DNA of 64,000 bases from Desulfacinum infernum DSM 9756 (GCF_900129305.1 NZ_FQVB01000024.1:1-64000); one strand, 5' to 3'. Shown: positions 33,394-42,684, numbered from the stretch's first letter. Numbers and translations: made by a program. The notes: generated from the letters alone by a model not told the origin.

Positions 33394-33548
33394 CCTGAAT
33401 TGGACGGTTCTTTCTCATGGACAGGTCCTGAAGGGCGGGCGTAAAGCCCGCCCCTACAAAAAGCCCCGGACCCATTGGGTAGGGGCGGGGTTTACCCCCG
33501 CCCGCTAATCACGCGGTGTAAGAGACACCCGAAGAAAAAATCGCTCAG
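33394..33548. repeat. 155-bp duplicated intergenic block, copy 2
   Basis: Matches 29912-30066 without gaps. It carries GGTCCTGAAGGGCGGGC and GTAGGGGCGGGGTTTACCCC. It is followed by a GTAGGGGCGAAT hairpin at 33567-33596, an element of the 96-bp block. Confidence 0.92.
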
Positions 33549-33566
33549 ATTAGGAGCGGTATTTAT

Positions 33567-33596
33567 TGTAGGGGCGAATGATTATTCGCCCCTACA
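33567..33596. repeat. GTAGGGGCGAAT hairpin alone
   Basis: A perfect inverted repeat with arms TGTAGGGGCGAAT around GATT. It is the right half of the 96-bp block without the rest, showing the hairpin is a separate module. Confidence 0.85.
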
Positions 33597-33721
33597 GACC
33601 GCGAGTAGGGTGTATAGGGGCGGAAGGCGCGACGTCATGTTTTGGGGGTACATGCACATTTGGATCAGCCCGGGATCGCACGGGGTGGCGAATCCCGGGA
33701 AGAGAAACGGGGGTCGGACCG

Positions 33722-35446
33722 ATGGCAGGTGACATCAAGCTGGAGCTTTTCCCGGGGGTGCTGGACCGCAGTGTGGATGCAGCCGTGGCCGCCATGGCCC
33801 GCGACGGGGTCGTGGAGAGGATCTGGCGAAAAGACCACACGATCTGGAAGCCCGAGCCGCGGGAGATCACAAACCGTCTGGGGTGGCTCCACGTGGCCGA
33901 CGCCATGGAGTCCCGACTGGCGGAAGTGAACGCCTTCGTGGACGACGTCCGTTCCGACGGCTACACCCAGGCGGTGCTCTTGGGCATGGGCGGGTCCAGC
34001 CTGGCCCCGGAGGTACTCAGCCGCATCTTTCCCCCTCAGCCCGGATTCTTGCGGCTCACGGTGCTGGACACCACCCACCCGGACGCCATCGCCCGGGTCC
34101 GCGATCAACTGGACCTGGAACGAACCTTCTTCGTGGTCGCCACCAAGTCGGGCGGCACGGTGGAGACGATTTCGCTCTTCAAGTACTTCTACAACCTGAT
34201 GCTGGACGTCTTCCCCTCCCACGAAGTGGGGAGCCGTTTCTGCGCCGTGACGGATCCGGGAAGCGGTTTGGAGGACATGGCCCGCTCCCTGGCCTTTCGG
34301 AAGATCTTCCTCAACGATCCGGAGATCGGCGGCCGCTATTCGGCGCTTTCCTATTTCGGTCTGGTGCCCGCCGCCCTCACGGGAGCGGATGTAGGTGAAA
34401 TCCTTTCCAGGGGGCGGGCGGCGGCCCGAGCCTGCCGGGTTTCGGATCCGGAGACACCCGGCGCCAATCCCGGCTTGTTTCTGGGCGCCGTGCTGGGAGC
34501 CGCGGCACGGGCGGGCCGGGACAAGATGACTCTGGGGGTGGATCCGGTTTTCGCCAACCTGGCCGACTGGGTGGAACAGCTGGTGGCCGAAAGCACGGGC
34601 AAGGAGGGGCGCGGCATCCTTCCCGTGGCGGGCGAACCCTTGGGGCCCCCGGACGTGTACGGGGACGACCGGCTTTTCGTCTTGGTGAACGAAAGCGGGG
34701 CGGCTCGGGCCGACGGCCTGGAAGATCTTCTGAAGGCCGGGTTTCCCTGCGTGCACCTGATCGCGGAAGACCGCTATGATGTGGGGGCGCTTTTCTTCCT
34801 TTGGGAATTCGCCACGGCCGTGGCGTCCCATCTTCTGGCCGTCAATCCTTTCGATCAGCCCAACGTGGAATCCGCCAAGGTGCAGGCCAAGAAGATGCTG
34901 GAAGCCTATAAGGCATCGGGATCCCTTCCCCGGCTGCCGGTGGCGGCTGAAGCGGAAGGAATCCAGGTGCTGGGGGACGCCCCCGCCGGAGCGCCCGCCC
35001 AGGCTCTGAAACGCTTTGTGGAGGATCTTTCGGCGGGCGGCTATGTGGCCATCCAGGCCTATGTGCCTCCCGATGAAGAAACGGATCGAGTTTTGACCTG
35101 CCTGCAAAGAGCGCTTCGCGACGGCAGCCGAAGGGCCGTGACCGTGGGCTACGGACCGCGGTTTCTCCACTCCACGGGCCAGCTCCACAAGGGAGACGCC
35201 GGCAAGGGGCGTTTTGTCCAAATAACCAACGAAGTCCGTAACGACCTGCCCATTCCCGACGCTCCCGGCGCCTCCGCTTCCAGCGTCACCTTCGGGACCC
35301 TCATCGCCGCCCAGGCCCACGGCGATCGGGAGGCGCTTCTGGCGGCAGGCCGCCCCGTGCTCCGTCTCCATGTGACCGGAGACACGGCGGAGGCCCTGGG
35401 GAATTTGTGCGACTCCCTGGAGGCTTTTCCGGGGGAGGCCGAGTAG
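33722..35446 (+). CDS. pgi: Glucose-6-phosphate isomerase of the Tal-Pgi type, stand-alone
   Basis: A 574-residue phosphosugar isomerase interconverting glucose 6-phosphate and fructose 6-phosphate. Sequence and length resemble the C-terminal half of bifunctional transaldolase-glucose-6-phosphate isomerase enzymes rather than the classic E. coli Pgi. SIS-type motifs are LGMGGSSLAPEV (about 77-88), the phosphate loop TKSGGTVETISLF (about 141-153) and FLHSTGQLHKGD (about 481-492), near the usual Pgi active-site Lys/His region. I see no transaldolase gene attached. The ATG at 33722 follows GGGGGTCGG; an upstream in-frame start would extend into repeat sequence. Confidence 0.88.
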   Translation: MAGDIKLELFPGVLDRSVDAAVAAMARDGVVERIWRKDHTIWKPEPREITNRLGWLHVADAMESRLAEVNAFVDDVRSDGYTQAVLLGMGGSSLAPEVLSRIFPPQPGFLRLTVLDTTHPDAIARVRDQLDLERTFFVVATKSGGTVETISLFKYFYNLMLDVFPSHEVGSRFCAVTDPGSGLEDMARSLAFRKIFLNDPEIGGRYSALSYFGLVPAALTGADVGEILSRGRAAARACRVSDPETPGANPGLFLGAVLGAAARAGRDKMTLGVDPVFANLADWVEQLVAESTGKEGRGILPVAGEPLGPPDVYGDDRLFVLVNESGAARADGLEDLLKAGFPCVHLIAEDRYDVGALFFLWEFATAVASHLLAVNPFDQPNVESAKVQAKKMLEAYKASGSLPRLPVAAEAEGIQVLGDAPAGAPAQALKRFVEDLSAGGYVAIQAYVPPDEETDRVLTCLQRALRDGSRRAVTVGYGPRFLHSTGQLHKGDAGKGRFVQITNEVRNDLPIPDAPGASASSVTFGTLIAAQAHGDREALLAAGRPVLRLHVTGDTAEALGNLCDSLEAFPGEAE

Positions 35447-35550
35447 CGGTTGTCCGAAAGCAGCAGACCGTCTTCACCTCTGGCCTGGGAGTTTATCCGA
35501 GAATGCTTTTTCCGGCTCATGACCCAAGGGAAATTCCGTTCACTTCGTGC

Positions 35551-35704
35551 CCGCGGGACTTCAGCCCCGCGGAAAGGGCCATCGCAACTCCATGAAGTGA
35601 CAGGAAATACGAGATGGTCTATCCAACATCCGGAGGATCTTGCCCAGCCCTGAAGGGCTGCGCTACGAGAAAAAGAGAAAGACGGTCGTCCGTAACGTTC
35701 TCGG
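35551..35704. repeat. Composite palindromic block of about 150 bp, copy 2
   Basis: Same parts in the same order as 8493-8638: CCGCGGGACTTCAGCCCCGC, CATGAAGTGACAGGAAATAC, a CAGCCC/GGGCTG hairpin (35645-35660) and GCTACGAGAAAA. It lies about 100 bases after pgi. Confidence 0.85.
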
Positions 35705-36312
35705 ACTAGCTCATAGGCGCGGCACTCCGCCTCGGGTCCGGCTGATCCTTCGGCAAGCGCTTCAAGGGCCCATCTTCGCGTTCGGTCTCCATTTATCCAG
35801 GATACTTACCCATTCAGACAAGGCCATGCCCCCTGGCCGCCGGCCCCCAATGGGGAGCATTTCCTTTTTTTCGTTTCGGAATCTCCGAGTCGGTCCGGGA
35901 TGGAGCCGGCTGATCCGGTACGTCCCCCATCCTGCCTCCTCTTCGAGTCTTTCCTTCCGAGGACAAGCTTTCCCACCGCCCGGAAATTTAGTGAATGCAA
36001 ACAAATGTTGTTGATACGATGCCTGTACAGATGTTTCCTGCCTTGACTATTTCACTAGAAAATTGCTATGCCTTGTCTGCACCATCGCACGGTTTGCCCA
36101 GTCCGGCGTGGATTCCGCCGCTCAGGACCTCACTCCATATCGCGATAACGCATGGATACAAGCTCGGTGGGCGTTTGATGTCTGGGATGTTGCCGGTCGG
36201 GCCCCGGAATGCAGGAATATGGCGAGGGGAATCGGGGGCGTGCCGGTGGTGGGAATGACGAGAAAGCCCGGAGCGATGAAGTTGGATCCTGAGAACTCAA
36301 AAGGAGGGTTTC
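35705..36312. other. Long leader of the oligopeptide transporter operon
   Basis: No credible gene is seen; short open frames in several phases lack ribosome-binding sites. AT-rich sequence from about 35985 to 36070 suggests the promoter. A ten-base palindrome TATCGCGATA sits at 36138-36147. AAAAGGAGGG just before 36313 is a strong ribosome-binding site for the next gene. Confidence 0.4.
36043..36072 (+). promoter_or_regulatory. Candidate promoter of the oligopeptide transporter operon
   Basis: TTGACT (36043-36048) and TATGCC (36067-36072) are 18 bases apart in an AT-rich stretch. The implied leader is about 235 bases. The -10 box is weak, so this is tentative. Confidence 0.35.
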
Positions 36313-37893
36313 ATGTTTAGGCTGAAGGAATTGGAGAAACTGTTGGCTCAGGGCAAGGTCAGCCGCCGGGATTTCATGAGGCAGGTTTCGGCACTGGGGT
36401 TGACGGCCGCCGTATCTCCCCTGTTGTTGCCGGGTGGAGCCCTGGCGGAAACCCCCAAGAAGGGCGGGCGGCTGCGTGTCGGCATCTCCGGCGGTTCCAC
36501 GACGGATTCCCTGGATCCGGCCACCATCACGGACATGATGATGCAGGTCTTCAACACGTCCCTGCGGAACAATCTGGTGGAGATCGACGCGGACAACCGG
36601 GCCATTCCCGAGCTGGCCGAGAGCTGGGAGGCCACCCCGGACGCCAAGAAGTGGGTCTTCAAGCTCCGAAAAGGCGTGGAGTTCCACAACGGCAAGACCA
36701 TGGACGCCGAAGACGTGATTTACTCCATCAACCACCATCGCGGCAAAGACAGCAAGTCGGCGGCCAAGGCGCTGTTGGATTCCGTCGAGGAGATCAAGTC
36801 CGACGGCAAGGACACCGTCGTCTTCACCCTCAAGGGCGGGAATGCGGACTTTCCGTACGTTCTGAGCGATTACCATCTGAGCATCTGTCCGGCCGGAACG
36901 GACTTCCTGGACGGTGTGGGAACGGGCGGCTACATCCTGAAGGACTACGAGCCGGGGGTGCGGGGATTCGCCGTTCGGAATCCCAACTTTTTCAAGGAGG
37001 GTCGGGCGCACTTCGACGAGGTGGAGGTCATCTGCATCAACGACGTCAACGCCCGCACCAGCGCCCTGCAGACGGGCCAGGTGGACGTGATCAACCGCTG
37101 CGAACTCAAGACGGTGCACCTGCTTAAGCGCATGCCGGGCATCCAGGTCATGGAGCAACATGGGTTCAAGCACTACACTTTCGCCATGTTGTGTGACGTG
37201 GCCCCCTACAACGACAACAACGTGCGCCTGGCGCTCAAGCACGCCATTGACCGGGAGCAGATGGTGAAGACCATCCTGCGCGGCTACGGTACGGTGGGCA
37301 ACGATCATCCCATCGCCAAGGCCAATCGCTACTATGCTTCTGAACTGCCGCAGCGCCAATACGATCCGGACAAGGCCAAGTTCTATCTGAAGAAGGCGGG
37401 ACTTGGAAAGCATGTCTTCAAGCTCCATGTGTCCGAGGCGGCCTTCAGCGGGTCCATCGACGCCGGTGTGCTCTACCGCGAAAGCGCCGCCAAGGCGGGA
37501 ATCGAGATCGAGGTGGTCCGGGAGCCCAGCGACGGCTACTGGAGCAACGTCTGGATGAAGAAGCCTTGGTGTGCGGTCTTCTGGGGCGGACGGCCCACGG
37601 AGGACATGATGTTCAGCACGGCCTACGCCGCGGGCGCCCCGTGGAACGACACTCACTGGAACAACAAGCGCTTCAACGAACTGCTGGTGGCCGCACGTGC
37701 CGAGCTGGACGAAAGGAAGCGGCGTGAAATGTACGTGGAGATGCAGCAACTGGTGCGCGACGACGGCGGGGTGGTGGTTCCCATGTTCGCGGCGGACCTG
37801 TCGGCGGCCACCGACAAGCTTCGCCACGGCAAGCTGGCGGTCAACTGGGAGTTGGACGGTTTCCGCCTGACCGAGCGCTGGTGGTTTGCTTAA
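36313..37893 (+). CDS. Oligopeptide/dipeptide ABC transporter substrate-binding protein, Tat-type signal
   Basis: Family 5 solute-binding protein (526 residues) for peptides or related ligands. The N terminus carries VSRRDFMRQ, a twin-arginine motif at about 17-25, then a moderately hydrophobic stretch ending ALAE, so export via Tat is predicted. The mature part shows GRLRVGISGGSTTDSLDP, PELAESWEATPDAKKWVFKL (about 91-110) and RKGVEFHNGKTM, typical of the family. LDVAYNP-like C-terminal features are replaced by GRPTEDMMFSTAYA. AGGAGG precedes the ATG. Four further genes for permeases and ATPase follow. Ligand unknown. Confidence 0.9.
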   Translation: MFRLKELEKLLAQGKVSRRDFMRQVSALGLTAAVSPLLLPGGALAETPKKGGRLRVGISGGSTTDSLDPATITDMMMQVFNTSLRNNLVEIDADNRAIPELAESWEATPDAKKWVFKLRKGVEFHNGKTMDAEDVIYSINHHRGKDSKSAAKALLDSVEEIKSDGKDTVVFTLKGGNADFPYVLSDYHLSICPAGTDFLDGVGTGGYILKDYEPGVRGFAVRNPNFFKEGRAHFDEVEVICINDVNARTSALQTGQVDVINRCELKTVHLLKRMPGIQVMEQHGFKHYTFAMLCDVAPYNDNNVRLALKHAIDREQMVKTILRGYGTVGNDHPIAKANRYYASELPQRQYDPDKAKFYLKKAGLGKHVFKLHVSEAAFSGSIDAGVLYRESAAKAGIEIEVVREPSDGYWSNVWMKKPWCAVFWGGRPTEDMMFSTAYAAGAPWNDTHWNNKRFNELLVAARAELDERKRREMYVEMQQLVRDDGGVVVPMFAADLSAATDKLRHGKLAVNWELDGFRLTERWWFA

Positions 37894-37969
37894 GGGGTTT
37901 CCCAGAAGGAAATGGCCCCCTTGCCGCTGGAGCCGAGGTGGAGCCCGGACCGGAGAGGTCGATTTTGAT

Positions 37970-37997
37970 GTAGGGGCGGTTCGCGAACCGCCCCTAC
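37970..37997. repeat. Perfect GTAGGGGCGGTTCG palindrome
   Basis: Two 14-base arms with no loop between the binding-protein and first permease genes. Belongs to the GTAGGGGC hairpin group. It might shape differential expression within the operon. Confidence 0.85.
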
Positions 37998-38181
37998 CAT
38001 ACGGAGGCCATCGCCGGATCGCCCTGAAACCCCTGTGCACGGGCATCCCAGGGCATGGACGGCACCACGCCAAGTCAAACCCCCGGGTCGCATGGCTCCG
38101 CCCTGCGACCCGTTTGCCCTGGACGCCCCCAACGGGGCAACCATGGCCGTCAAAAAAGTTTGATGAGATCGCCGGAGAACC

Positions 38182-39138
38182 ATGAGTCCACTTAAAGAAT
38201 TGATTTTCAAACGCATTGCTTTTGGCGCCTTGACCCTGGCCGTCATTTCCGTGCTCATCTTCGTAGGCGTGGAACTGCTCCCGGGCGATCTGGCGGAGGC
38301 CGTCTTGGGACAAAACGCTACGCCGGAGACGGTGGCGGCTTTTCGAAAAGAGCTCAAGTTGGATCTGCCCGCGCACGAGCGTTACCTGGCCTGGCTTTCC
38401 GATTTTGTTCGGGGGGACTTCGGCAATTCCCTTTCCAACGGTCGGCCCATCGCCGGCCTCATCGGATGGCGTTTCGCCAACTCGCTCTTTCTGGCGGCCA
38501 CGGCGGCGGCCGTGGCGGTTCCCCTTTCCATCCTTCTGGGGATCCTGGCCGCGCTCTACCGAAACAGCCTTTTCGACCGCACGATTTCCATGGTCACCTT
38601 GACCATGATCTCGTTTCCCGAATTTTTCATCGCCTACATCCTGATAGCGATCCTTTCGGCCGAGCTGGGGCTCTTTCCCAGCATTTCGAACATCAACGAC
38701 CAGATGCCCCTGTGGGAGAAGCTTTACGCGGTGTTTCTGCCGTGCGCCACCCTGACTATGGTGGTGACCGCGCACATGATGCGCCAGACCCGGGCGTCCA
38801 TCATCAACATCCTGGGCGCTCCCTTCATCGAGATGGCCAAACTGAAGGGCCTGAAGCGCCTCCGGGTGGTGGTGGTTCACGCCTTTCCCAACGCCCTGTC
38901 TCCGGTCATCAACGTGGTGGCGCTGAACCTGGCCTACTTGGTGGTGGGCGTGGTGATCGTGGAGGTGGTCTTCGTCTATCCCGGACTGGGACAACTCCTG
39001 GTGGATTCTGTGTCCAAGCGGGACATCCCCGTGGTGCAGGCGGCGGGACTCATCTTTGCCACCACCTATGTGCTGCTCAATCTGCTGGCGGACGTTCTTG
39101 CGATCATCAGCAACCCGCGACTCCGAAATCCGAAGTAG
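38182..39138 (+). CDS. Peptide ABC transporter permease, DppB type
   Basis: A 318-residue inner-membrane permease. It begins with the family helix AFGALTLAVISVLIFVGVEL and LLPGD, then YLAWLSDFVRGDFGNSLSNG (about 72-91), which is conserved in DppB/OppB. The EAA-like loop is GAPFIEMAKLKGLKRLRVVV (about 212-231). About six transmembrane segments. GGAG precedes the ATG closely. It partners with the permease 19 bases downstream. Confidence 0.92.
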   Translation: MSPLKELIFKRIAFGALTLAVISVLIFVGVELLPGDLAEAVLGQNATPETVAAFRKELKLDLPAHERYLAWLSDFVRGDFGNSLSNGRPIAGLIGWRFANSLFLAATAAAVAVPLSILLGILAALYRNSLFDRTISMVTLTMISFPEFFIAYILIAILSAELGLFPSISNINDQMPLWEKLYAVFLPCATLTMVVTAHMMRQTRASIINILGAPFIEMAKLKGLKRLRVVVVHAFPNALSPVINVVALNLAYLVVGVVIVEVVFVYPGLGQLLVDSVSKRDIPVVQAAGLIFATTYVLLNLLADVLAIISNPRLRNPK

Positions 39139-39157
39139 AGATAGGGATAGTTGAAGA

Positions 39158-39982
39158 ATGGCTTTCTGGAACTTGGTACGACGGTCACCGTGGAGTGCTC
39201 GAATCGGTCTGGCGATCATCGCCCTCAATGTCTTTGCCGCGATCTTTGCACCGCTCATCGCTCCCTACGGGGAGACGGAAATCGTCGGGGACGTGTGGGC
39301 CCCCAAGAGCGCTGACCATCTGTTGGGAACGGACCAGCTGGGGCGGGATCTGCTGACCCGGTTGATCTACGGAGCTCGAAACACCATCGCTCTCGCCTTC
39401 GTCACCACGGCGCTCTCTTTTCTCGTGGGATCGTTATGCGGTTTCTTCGCTGCCACCCTGGGCGGCTGGGTCGATATGCTCCTGAGCCGGATCATGGACA
39501 TCATCATGGCCTTTCCCACCCTGATTTTCGCTCTCATGGTGCTTTCCGTGGTGGGCACGTCCATTCCGGCCATGATCGTGGTCATTGCGCTTCTCGATTC
39601 CACGCGCGTCTTCCGCCTGTCCCGGGCGGTGGCCATGGACATCGAGGTGATGGAATTTGTGGAGGCCGCCCGGCTGAGAGGGGAGGGGATCTGGTGGATC
39701 ATGCGCCACGAGATCCTTCCCAACGCCATGCCGCCGCTGGTGGCGGAATTCGGGCTGCGTTTCTGTTTCGTCTTTCTTTTCGTGGCGTCGCTGAGCTTTC
39801 TGGGGCTGGGAATTCAACCGCCCACGGCCGACTGGGGGAGCATGGTCCGCGAAAACGCCGGCGCCATCACCTTCGGCATCTTCATCCCCCTGTGGCCCGC
39901 TGCGGCCATCGCGCTCCTCACCGTGGGGGTGAACCTGGTGGTGGACTGGTTCCTCCACATGGCCAGCGGCCTGAAAGAATAA
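39158..39982 (+). CDS. Peptide ABC transporter permease, DppC type
   Basis: A 274-residue inner-membrane permease. The first helix (IGLAIIALNVFAAIFAPLIA) is followed by the family signature HLLGTDQLGRDLLTRLIYGA (about 53-72). The EAA loop is EAARLRGEGIWWIMRHEILP (about 168-187), and FLGLGIQPPTADWGSMVREN (about 213-232) is typical of DppC/OppC. It lies 21 bases before the ATPase gene. Confidence 0.93.
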   Translation: MAFWNLVRRSPWSARIGLAIIALNVFAAIFAPLIAPYGETEIVGDVWAPKSADHLLGTDQLGRDLLTRLIYGARNTIALAFVTTALSFLVGSLCGFFAATLGGWVDMLLSRIMDIIMAFPTLIFALMVLSVVGTSIPAMIVVIALLDSTRVFRLSRAVAMDIEVMEFVEAARLRGEGIWWIMRHEILPNAMPPLVAEFGLRFCFVFLFVASLSFLGLGIQPPTADWGSMVRENAGAITFGIFIPLWPAAAIALLTVGVNLVVDWFLHMASGLKE

Positions 39983-40003
39983 AACCTGATACTTGGAGGA
40001 CAT

Positions 40004-41689
40004 ATGAGTCATCTACTGGAAATGAAAAACGTGGTGATCGAAGGGCTTTCCGGAAGGCGATGGCAGCCGATCGTCAAGGGAGTGGATCTGCATCTCAACC
40101 GAGGGGAAGTGCTGGGCCTCATAGGGGAATCCGGGGCGGGCAAGTCCACCTTAGGGCTGGCCTCCATGGCCTATACCCGCGGGGGATGCCGCATCGCTTC
40201 GGGTTCCATCGTCTTTGACGGCAAGGATTTGACCAAGGCGTCCCGGTCCGAGCTGCGTAATATCCGGGGAGTCCGCATCGCCTACGTGGCCCAGAGCGCG
40301 GCGGCTTCCTTCAATCCGGCCCACACGCTCCTCAAGCAATGCGTGGAGGTTCCGGTGCAGCACGGGCTGATGAGCTACCAGGAGGCCGCGGAGAAGGCCG
40401 TGGACACTTACCGGCGCCTGCTGCTGCCCGATCCCGAAAACATCGGCTACCGTTACCCGCACCAGGTTTCCGGCGGCCAGCTCCAGCGGGCCATGGTGGC
40501 CATGGCCATGGCCTGTCAGCCGGACATCATTGTCTTCGACGAGCCCACCACGGCCCTGGACGTAACCACCCAGATCGAGGTGCTCACCGCCATCAAGGAG
40601 ATCACCCGCCAGTTCCGAACGGCCGCCATCTACATCTCCCATGATTTGGCGGTGGTGGCCCAGCTGGCGGACCGGATCATGGTGTTGCGCGACGGGGAGC
40701 TGGTGGAGGAGGGCGAGACCCGGCAGATGCTGGCCAATCCCCAGGAGGAGTACACCCGGGCGCTCCTTTCCGTGCGAAAGACGAGGAGGCCTTCCAACGC
40801 CCACGCACTGAAAGACGACGTGCTTCTGGAAGTCCGCGGCGTTTCGGCCAGCTATGGGCAAGGCGTGGAGGTGCTCCAGGATATCAACGTGAAGGTCAAG
40901 CGCAAGACCACGGTGGCCGTGGTGGGGGAATCGGGAAGCGGCAAGAGCACGCTGGCCCGGGTCGTCACGGGCCTGCTCCCGCCGCTCAAGGGCACCATCG
41001 TCTTCGACGGCGAGGAACTGCCGGCGGACCTCAAGGCCCGCGATCGGGAAAGCCTGAGGCGCCTTCAGATGATCTACCAGATGCCGGACACGGCCCTGAA
41101 TCCCAGGCAGAAGCTGCGCACCGTCCTGGGCCGCCCGCTGGAGTTCTACTTCGGCATGAAGGGCAAGGAGCAGGAAGACCGGATCATCGAGCTTCTCGAT
41201 ATGGTGGAGCTGCCCCCGGAATACATCGACCGCTACCCCACGGAGCTTTCCGGCGGGGAGAAGCAGCGGGTGTGCATCGCCCGGGCCCTGGCGGCACAGC
41301 CGGATCTCGTCATCTGTGACGAGGTGACCTCGGCCCTGGACCCCTTGGTCGCCGAAGGCGTCCTGGAGCTGCTCCAGAAGCTTCAGGACCGGTTCGGGAT
41401 GTCCTACCTCTTCATCACCCACGACCTGGCCACGGTGAAGGCCATCGCCGACGAGATCGTGGTCATGTGGCAGGGGCGCATCGTGGAACAAGGGGTCAAG
41501 GAAGAGGTCCTCACCCCGCCCCACCACGAATACACGGAGCTGCTGCTCTCGTCGGTCCCCGAGATGGATCCGGACTGGTTGGACAACCTGCTGGCGCGAA
41601 GGGCCCGCAAGCGAGCCCGCAGGCGCCCGGACGGCGGCCCCGGAAGGCCCATGCGCCAGCCCGCCCCCGCCGCGTCGTACAACCGCTGA
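40004..41689 (+). CDS. Peptide ABC transporter double ATPase (DppD-DppF fused)
   Basis: A 561-residue cytoplasmic subunit with two complete ABC domains in one chain, as in GsiA or YejF. Domain one has Walker A GESGAGKST (41-49), signature VSGGQLQRAMVAMA and Walker B IIVFDEP. Domain two has Walker A GESGSGKST (about 307-315), signature LSGGEKQRVCIARAL and Walker B LVICDEVTSAL. Both contain Q- and H-loops (AYVAQSAAASFNP, ISHDLAV; IYQMPDTALNP, ITHDLAT). A basic, proline-rich tail ends the protein. GGAGGACAT precedes the ATG. This completes a full transporter. Confidence 0.94.
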   Translation: MSHLLEMKNVVIEGLSGRRWQPIVKGVDLHLNRGEVLGLIGESGAGKSTLGLASMAYTRGGCRIASGSIVFDGKDLTKASRSELRNIRGVRIAYVAQSAAASFNPAHTLLKQCVEVPVQHGLMSYQEAAEKAVDTYRRLLLPDPENIGYRYPHQVSGGQLQRAMVAMAMACQPDIIVFDEPTTALDVTTQIEVLTAIKEITRQFRTAAIYISHDLAVVAQLADRIMVLRDGELVEEGETRQMLANPQEEYTRALLSVRKTRRPSNAHALKDDVLLEVRGVSASYGQGVEVLQDINVKVKRKTTVAVVGESGSGKSTLARVVTGLLPPLKGTIVFDGEELPADLKARDRESLRRLQMIYQMPDTALNPRQKLRTVLGRPLEFYFGMKGKEQEDRIIELLDMVELPPEYIDRYPTELSGGEKQRVCIARALAAQPDLVICDEVTSALDPLVAEGVLELLQKLQDRFGMSYLFITHDLATVKAIADEIVVMWQGRIVEQGVKEEVLTPPHHEYTELLLSSVPEMDPDWLDNLLARRARKRARRRPDGGPGRPMRQPAPAASYNR

Positions 41690-41717
41690 ATGAGGAGTGT
41701 ATCCAAGTCTTGGCGTC

Positions 41718-41748
41718 TTGGTGCGAGGCTTTTTTCACCTCGCGCCAA
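41718..41748. repeat. Imperfect hairpin TTGGTGCGAG / CTCGCGCCAA
   Basis: Ten-base arms (one mismatch) around GCTTTTTTCAC, 29 bases after the ATPase stop. It is embedded in the wider TCTTGGCGTCTTGGTG-type sequence. The T-run is in the loop, so it is not a standard terminator; it may be a dispersed repeat. Confidence 0.5.
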
Positions 41749-41941
41749 GGCACCAAGAAAAGCCCTTCCATATCATCTTTCCCCGGATCCTCCCAGCGCC
41801 TCCGCGAGAGCCCCTCTCCTTGCGTTGACCTCCCGCACGGTTTACGATAGACACAAGTAAGATCGGAATGAAAGGTAAACCAAGGGACACCATCGGTTTT
41901 ATTTCGGCTCAACCTGAGTCCAACAGGCGGGGAGTGCAAAG

Positions 41942-42181
41942 ATGCTGGCGGCGAAAATCTCGTCCAAGGGGCAGATCGTGATCCCCAAGGAAGTCCGGGA
42001 GCGGCTGAAGATCGACCCCGGCACCTACTTCCGTGTCCGCATCGAAAAGGACGAGATCATCCTGACCCCCTTGAAGGCGACTCCCCTGGAGCGGCTGTAC
42101 CATCGATACGCGGGGGAAGGCATTCTGGAGGAACTGGAGAAGGAACATGCCAACGAGATCTCCGGAGAAAATCGTGCTTGA
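41942..42181 (+). CDS. AbrB-type antitoxin (VapB-like)
   Basis: A 79-residue swapped-hairpin AbrB/SpoVT DNA-binding protein. AAKISSKGQIVIPKEVRERL (3-22) is the family signature. The C-terminal half (LKATPLERLYHRYAGEGILE) is the part likely to bind the toxin. GGGGAG precedes the ATG. Overlap of its 3' end with the PIN gene indicates a toxin-antitoxin operon, with this protein as autorepressor and antidote. Confidence 0.88.
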   Translation: MLAAKISSKGQIVIPKEVRERLKIDPGTYFRVRIEKDEIILTPLKATPLERLYHRYAGEGILEELEKEHANEISGENRA

Positions 42182-42575
42182 TGCCTGGGCTTTGCTGGCC
42201 TTGGTGTTCGGGGAGGAACCGGCGGCGAGCACGGTGAAGGAGATCTTCGAAAAAGAGGATGCTTCCAGGTCCCATGTTCACATGTCATGGGTCAACCTGG
42301 GAGAGGTCTACTACATGTTGGGCCGGAAGAAAGGCACGAACACGGCCGACGAGGTCTTGAAAGACATCCAAATGCTTCCCTTGACCCTTCACGTGCCCTC
42401 CAAGGCGGACATCCTGGCTGCCGCAAGGATCAAGGCGAACCACCGGCTGTCTTATGCCGACGCCTTTGCCGTCTCTCTGGCCGAAAAGACGGGAGGGGTC
42501 CTTTTTACCGGTGACCCTGAAATCCTCGCCTTGAGCGGCATCTTCAGGGTGAGACGGCTTTCAAGAGGCGTCTGA
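42147..42575 (+). CDS. PIN-domain ribonuclease toxin (VapC-like)
   Basis: A 142-residue PIN-domain nuclease, toxin of the AbrB/PIN pair. The four acidic residues of the family are visible: first Asp in KIVLDAWALLAL (D12), Glu in VNLGEVYYMLG (about E55), Asp in LSYADAFAVSLA (about D105) and the last Asp in FTGDPEI (about D122). The start overlaps the antitoxin by 35 bases. The RNA target is not predictable. Confidence 0.88.
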   Translation: MPTRSPEKIVLDAWALLALVFGEEPAASTVKEIFEKEDASRSHVHMSWVNLGEVYYMLGRKKGTNTADEVLKDIQMLPLTLHVPSKADILAAARIKANHRLSYADAFAVSLAEKTGGVLFTGDPEILALSGIFRVRRLSRGV

Positions 42576-42684
42576 TGGTTCGTCCATCCCTCCCGGTTCG
42601 AAAAGCCGATCCACGCAAGGATCAGGTCTCTTTCCCACTTGCGCTTTGCGGTGCGCCCTCTCGAAAGAGCGGATCGCCGAGATG

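Noticed and set aside
36130-39258. A 1042-residue open frame on the minus strand across the peptide transporter
   Set aside because: It runs opposite to two clear genes and has no recognisable domain or ribosome-binding site.
41718-41748. Hairpin after the peptide ATPase as a terminator
   Set aside because: The T-run is in the loop, not after the stem, so a standard intrinsic terminator is unlikely.
42585-42660. tRNA-like GGTTCGA stretch
   Set aside because: No acceptor stem or anticodon arm can be built around it.
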